This document shows positions 5,468-7,541 of a stretch of DNA of 7,541 nt, piece after piece. Positions within the stretch are counted from its first letter, which is position 1. The number at the start of each line of letters is the position of its first letter. The DNA is taken from assembly GCA_016195115.1 (NCBI GenBank), contig JACQAI010000479.1, forward strand, positions 1-7,541, given 5' to 3'. The notes under the pieces are model-generated. The model had not been told where the DNA came from. It worked only from the letters and a program-made list of their open reading frames with translations, and searched no databases. The position numbers and the translations under genes are program-made. The DNA comes from Pseudomonadota bacterium (GTDB taxonomy: Bacteria; Pseudomonadota; Alphaproteobacteria; Elsterales; Elsteraceae).

Positions 5468-6343
5468 TCAGTAGGCCCGTTGGCCCAGGATGCCGCGCGG
5501 CCGCAGGGTCAGGACCAGCAGGATCGCGGTGAAGCCGACGGCGCTGCGATACTCCGGCTTGAGGACCAGGAGACACAGCTCCTCGCCGATGCCGACGGTC
5601 AGCGCGCCGATCACCGCGCCCGGGATGCTGCCGAGGCCGCCGACCACGGCGGCGGCGAACACCGACAGCACGGCGCGGAAGCCGGTCAGCGGGTCGATCG
5701 TGGTGTCGAGGCCGATCAGCATGCCGCCGAGCCCCGCCAACCCCATGCCGACGAAGCTGACCAACCGGCCGACCATATCGGCGTCGATGCTCTTGATGCT
5801 GGCGAGCATCGGGTTGTCGGCGACCGCGCGCATCGCCTTGCCGGTGCGCGTGAAGGCGAGGAAGGCGAACAGCGCCGCCACCGCGGCCGCCGCGATGGCG
5901 AGGTTCTCGACCTGCTGCGGGCCGATCCGGATGGTGCCGAGGCGCCAATCGCGCTCGATCGGGAGATCGTAGCCGCGCAGCTCGTTGCCGAAGCCGAAGC
6001 GAATGACGTTCTCGAGCGCGATGGTCAGCGCCACCGAGGCGATCGCGGTGGTGATCGAGCCGCGCGGCCGGAACGGCTTCAGCACCACCTCGTCGGTCGC
6101 GACGCCGACCACGCCGGCGACCAGGAACGCGAGCAGTACCGCGGGCAGGATCGGCAGGCCGAGCGCGACATTGGCGACGTAGCCCGCGAAAGCGCCGACG
6201 GTGGCATGCGCGGCGATCGCAAAGTTGGGGAAGCGCAGCACGGCATGGATCAAGGTCAGGCCGATGGCCGGCACCGCCAGAATGGCGCCGGTCATCGCCC
6301 CGTTGACCACGAGCTGCGCGATATGGTCGGCGAGGCCGCCCAT
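5468..6343 (-). CDS. livH: Branched-chain amino acid-type ABC transporter permease, LivH family
   Basis: Inner-membrane permease of 291 residues, a typical LivH length. The N-terminal helices contain NGAMTGAILAVPAIGLTLIH (14-33) and RFPNFAIAAHATVGAFAGY (37-55). The coupling loop is RTGKAMRAVADNPMLASIKS (166-185) with the following GRLVSFVGMGLAGLGGML, and the GGLGSIPGAVIGA glycine segment is at 235-247. The C-terminus is the family-typical LTLRPRGILGQRAY. The start is the ATG at 6343, which overlaps the TGA of the binding-protein gene by one base (TGATG); no Shine-Dalgarno is visible, so translation is probably coupled. The same frame stays open upstream as far as 7186, but that extension is low-complexity Arg/Gln/Asp-rich shadow sequence inside the binding-protein gene and is not part of the protein. 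It forms the channel with LivM; the two ATPases expected for the complex are not in the window. Confidence 0.94.
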   Translation of the reverse strand: MGGLADHIAQLVVNGAMTGAILAVPAIGLTLIHAVLRFPNFAIAAHATVGAFAGYVANVALGLPILPAVLLAFLVAGVVGVATDEVVLKPFRPRGSITTAIASVALTIALENVIRFGFGNELRGYDLPIERDWRLGTIRIGPQQVENLAIAAAAVAALFAFLAFTRTGKAMRAVADNPMLASIKSIDADMVGRLVSFVGMGLAGLGGMLIGLDTTIDPLTGFRAVLSVFAAAVVGGLGSIPGAVIGALTVGIGEELCLLVLKPEYRSAVGFTAILLVLTLRPRGILGQRAY

Positions 6344-7541
6344 CACACGACTTTGAGGAAGCTCGACTTTCCCTTGTCGATCTTGTGGTAGCGGAACTTG
6401 CAGTCGAGGATGTCGCCGATGTCGGTGAAGTCGCACGGCCCGCTGGCGCCCTCGTAGTTGATCTCGCCGCCGGCGGCCAGCACCTTCAGGCCCTCGACCG
6501 CGCTGTAGACCTTCTTGCCGGCCCCCTGCGAGATCTTGCGCACGCTGTCGCGCATACCGGTGCCGGTCGCTTCCTTGGCCTTGGCGATCGCCAGCACGAC
6601 CAGGCTGATCCAGTCGGTCGCCTGGGCCTCGTAGGAATCCGGCTCGGCGATGCCGATGCGCTTGGCGGCCAGCCCGTACGCCGGCGAGTCGATGTCGGCC
6701 GACGGCTGCACCGAGTAGATGTTGTCGGCGACTTCCGGTGGCAGCGACTCCAGGACCTTGCTGGTCACCGCGTAGGACTGGGCGAAGCGCGGGCCGTTGT
6801 AGCCGGCGCGGTAGAGGTCGCGCAGCAGGATCGTGACGTCCGGCGCGTAGCCGTTGAGGTAGACGAGATCGGGGTTGCCGCGCAGTGCCTGGTCGACCTC
6901 GGAGCGGTAGGTCGTCTTGTCCTTGTCGTAGATCAGGCCGCCGACCAGCTCGGAGCCCTTCTGCTTCAAGACCTCGGTCAGCCGGTTCTGGATCGGGATC
7001 GAGAACGGCGCCTGGATCGACATGCAGAACACACGCTTGATGCCGAGCGCGGCGATGAACTCGGCGTGCTTGCCGCCCTGCATGTAGGTGTTCGGCTGGG
7101 TGCGGATCAGGTAGCCCTGGTGCGGCAACAGGGTGATCGAGTCGGCGCCCGACACCGTGGTCAGGAAGGTCTTGCTCTCCCAGCACAGCGGCGCCACCGC
7201 CGAGGTCACGGCCGACGCCCAGGTACCCATGATCGCCGGCACCTTGCTGACGTCGATCAGCTTGCGCGCGGCGCGCACCGCGGCTTCGGGGTTGGTCTGG
7301 TCGTCCTCGACGACGAACTCGATCTGGCGGCCGAGCAGCCCGCCGGCCTGGTTGACCTCGTCGGCGACCACCTGCATGGCCTTGAGCATGCGCGGTCCGT
7401 CGAAGCCGCCGGCGCCGGTCAGCGGCGTCAGGACGCCGAGCTGCAGCTTCGCGCCCTGGGCGCGGGCTGTCTTCGGCAGGGCGGATGCGGCGGCGAGCGC
7501 GCCGGCACCGGCGAGGAATTTGCGACGCGACGGTTGGAGCG
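6343..7541 (-). CDS. Tat-exported ABC transporter substrate-binding protein, LIV type; 5' end outside window
   Basis: Periplasmic binding protein of the type-1 fold (Leu/Ile/Val-binding family). The coding frame is open to the right edge: 398 residues are visible and the start codon lies beyond 7541. The first visible residues form a twin-arginine signal: SRRKFL at 4-9, then the hydrophobic GAGALAAASA, and a probable cleavage site after the TARAQG region (24-29). The mature part begins KLQLGVLTPLTGAGGFDGPR (31-50), the usual first beta strand with a ligand-contacting loop. Family features follow: a GGLLGRQIEFVVEDDQ segment (66-81), the PAIMGTWASAVTSAVAPL segment (101-118) and the second-lobe strand DLVYLNGYAPD (174-184). 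Two cysteines near the end (visible residues 369 and 380) are spaced for a possible disulfide. An ATG at 7389 lies inside the domain and is not the start. It is the first visible gene of the importer operon and should set the ligand specificity, which is unknown. Confidence 0.93.
   Translation of the reverse strand, partial: LQPSRRKFLAGAGALAAASALPKTARAQGAKLQLGVLTPLTGAGGFDGPRMLKAMQVVADEVNQAGGLLGRQIEFVVEDDQTNPEAAVRAARKLIDVSKVPAIMGTWASAVTSAVAPLCWESKTFLTTVSGADSITLLPHQGYLIRTQPNTYMQGGKHAEFIAALGIKRVFCMSIQAPFSIPIQNRLTEVLKQKGSELVGGLIYDKDKTTYRSEVDQALRGNPDLVYLNGYAPDVTILLRDLYRAGYNGPRFAQSYAVTSKVLESLPPEVADNIYSVQPSADIDSPAYGLAAKRIGIAEPDSYEAQATDWISLVVLAIAKAKEATGTGMRDSVRKISQGAGKKVYSAVEGLKVLAAGGEINYEGASGPCDFTDIGDILDCKFRYHKIDKGKSSFLKVV

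Noticed and set aside
4485..5948. 487-codon open frame on the minus strand
   Set aside because: It is an out-of-phase frame overlapping LivM and LivH, both of which have clear family motifs; the translation is Arg/Gly/Pro-rich without domains.
4478..6391. 637-codon open frame on the plus strand
   Set aside because: It runs antisense through both permease genes; the translation is Arg/Gln/Asp/His-rich low complexity typical of shadow frames opposite GC-rich membrane proteins, with no domain and no ribosome site.
6344..7186. N-terminal extension of the LivH frame
   Set aside because: The added 281 residues are out-of-frame translation of the binding-protein gene; LivH begins at the overlapping TGATG at 6343.
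7387..7389. ATG as the start of the binding-protein gene
   Set aside because: The same frame continues upstream through the first beta strand and a twin-arginine signal peptide to the window edge, so this Met is internal.

Overview
The window is a very GC-rich chromosomal segment with tightly packed genes, short intergenic gaps and strong GGAGG-type ribosome sites. Codon use and protein style (cyclase family, CMD family, iron-dependent alcohol dehydrogenase, LIV-type ABC transporter with a Tat-exported binding protein) suggest an alphaproteobacterium of the Rhodospirillales/Hyphomicrobiales kind. That placement is inference; no rRNA or other marker is present.

Layout. (1) Positions 1-1885, minus strand: an iron-containing alcohol dehydrogenase followed 10 bp later by a DMT/EamA-family transporter, which runs off the left edge. 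(2) Positions 1886-2076: a divergent intergenic region largely filled by a nested inverted repeat (1896-2006) that can fold as a four-way, cloverleaf-like structure ending on the Shine-Dalgarno of the alcohol dehydrogenase. (3) Positions 2077-4415, plus strand: a compact three-gene operon of CMD-family protein, cyclase-family metal hydrolase and SDR oxidoreductase, with gaps of 12 and 2 bp. (4) Positions 4416-4540: a convergent gap carrying a long imperfect palindrome (4427-4550), whose right arm also contains the last codons and stop of the neighbouring permease. (5) Positions 4541-7541, minus strand: a branched-chain-amino-acid-type ABC import operon (binding protein, LivH-type permease, LivM-type permease); the binding-protein gene runs off the right edge without its start codon, and no ATPase gene is visible.

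Taken together this looks like a small-molecule uptake and catabolism locus. The ABC importer and DMT transporter would move an organic acid, amide or related compound; the cyclase-family hydrolase could open a ring, amide or ester; the SDR and the Fe-ADH would interconvert alcohol and carbonyl groups; and the CMD-family protein could act as a decarboxylase/isomerase-like step or an alkylhydroperoxidase-fold enzyme. The substrate cannot be read from the sequence. All genes belong to recognisable families; the least explained parts are the two structured intergenic repeats and the combined pathway.
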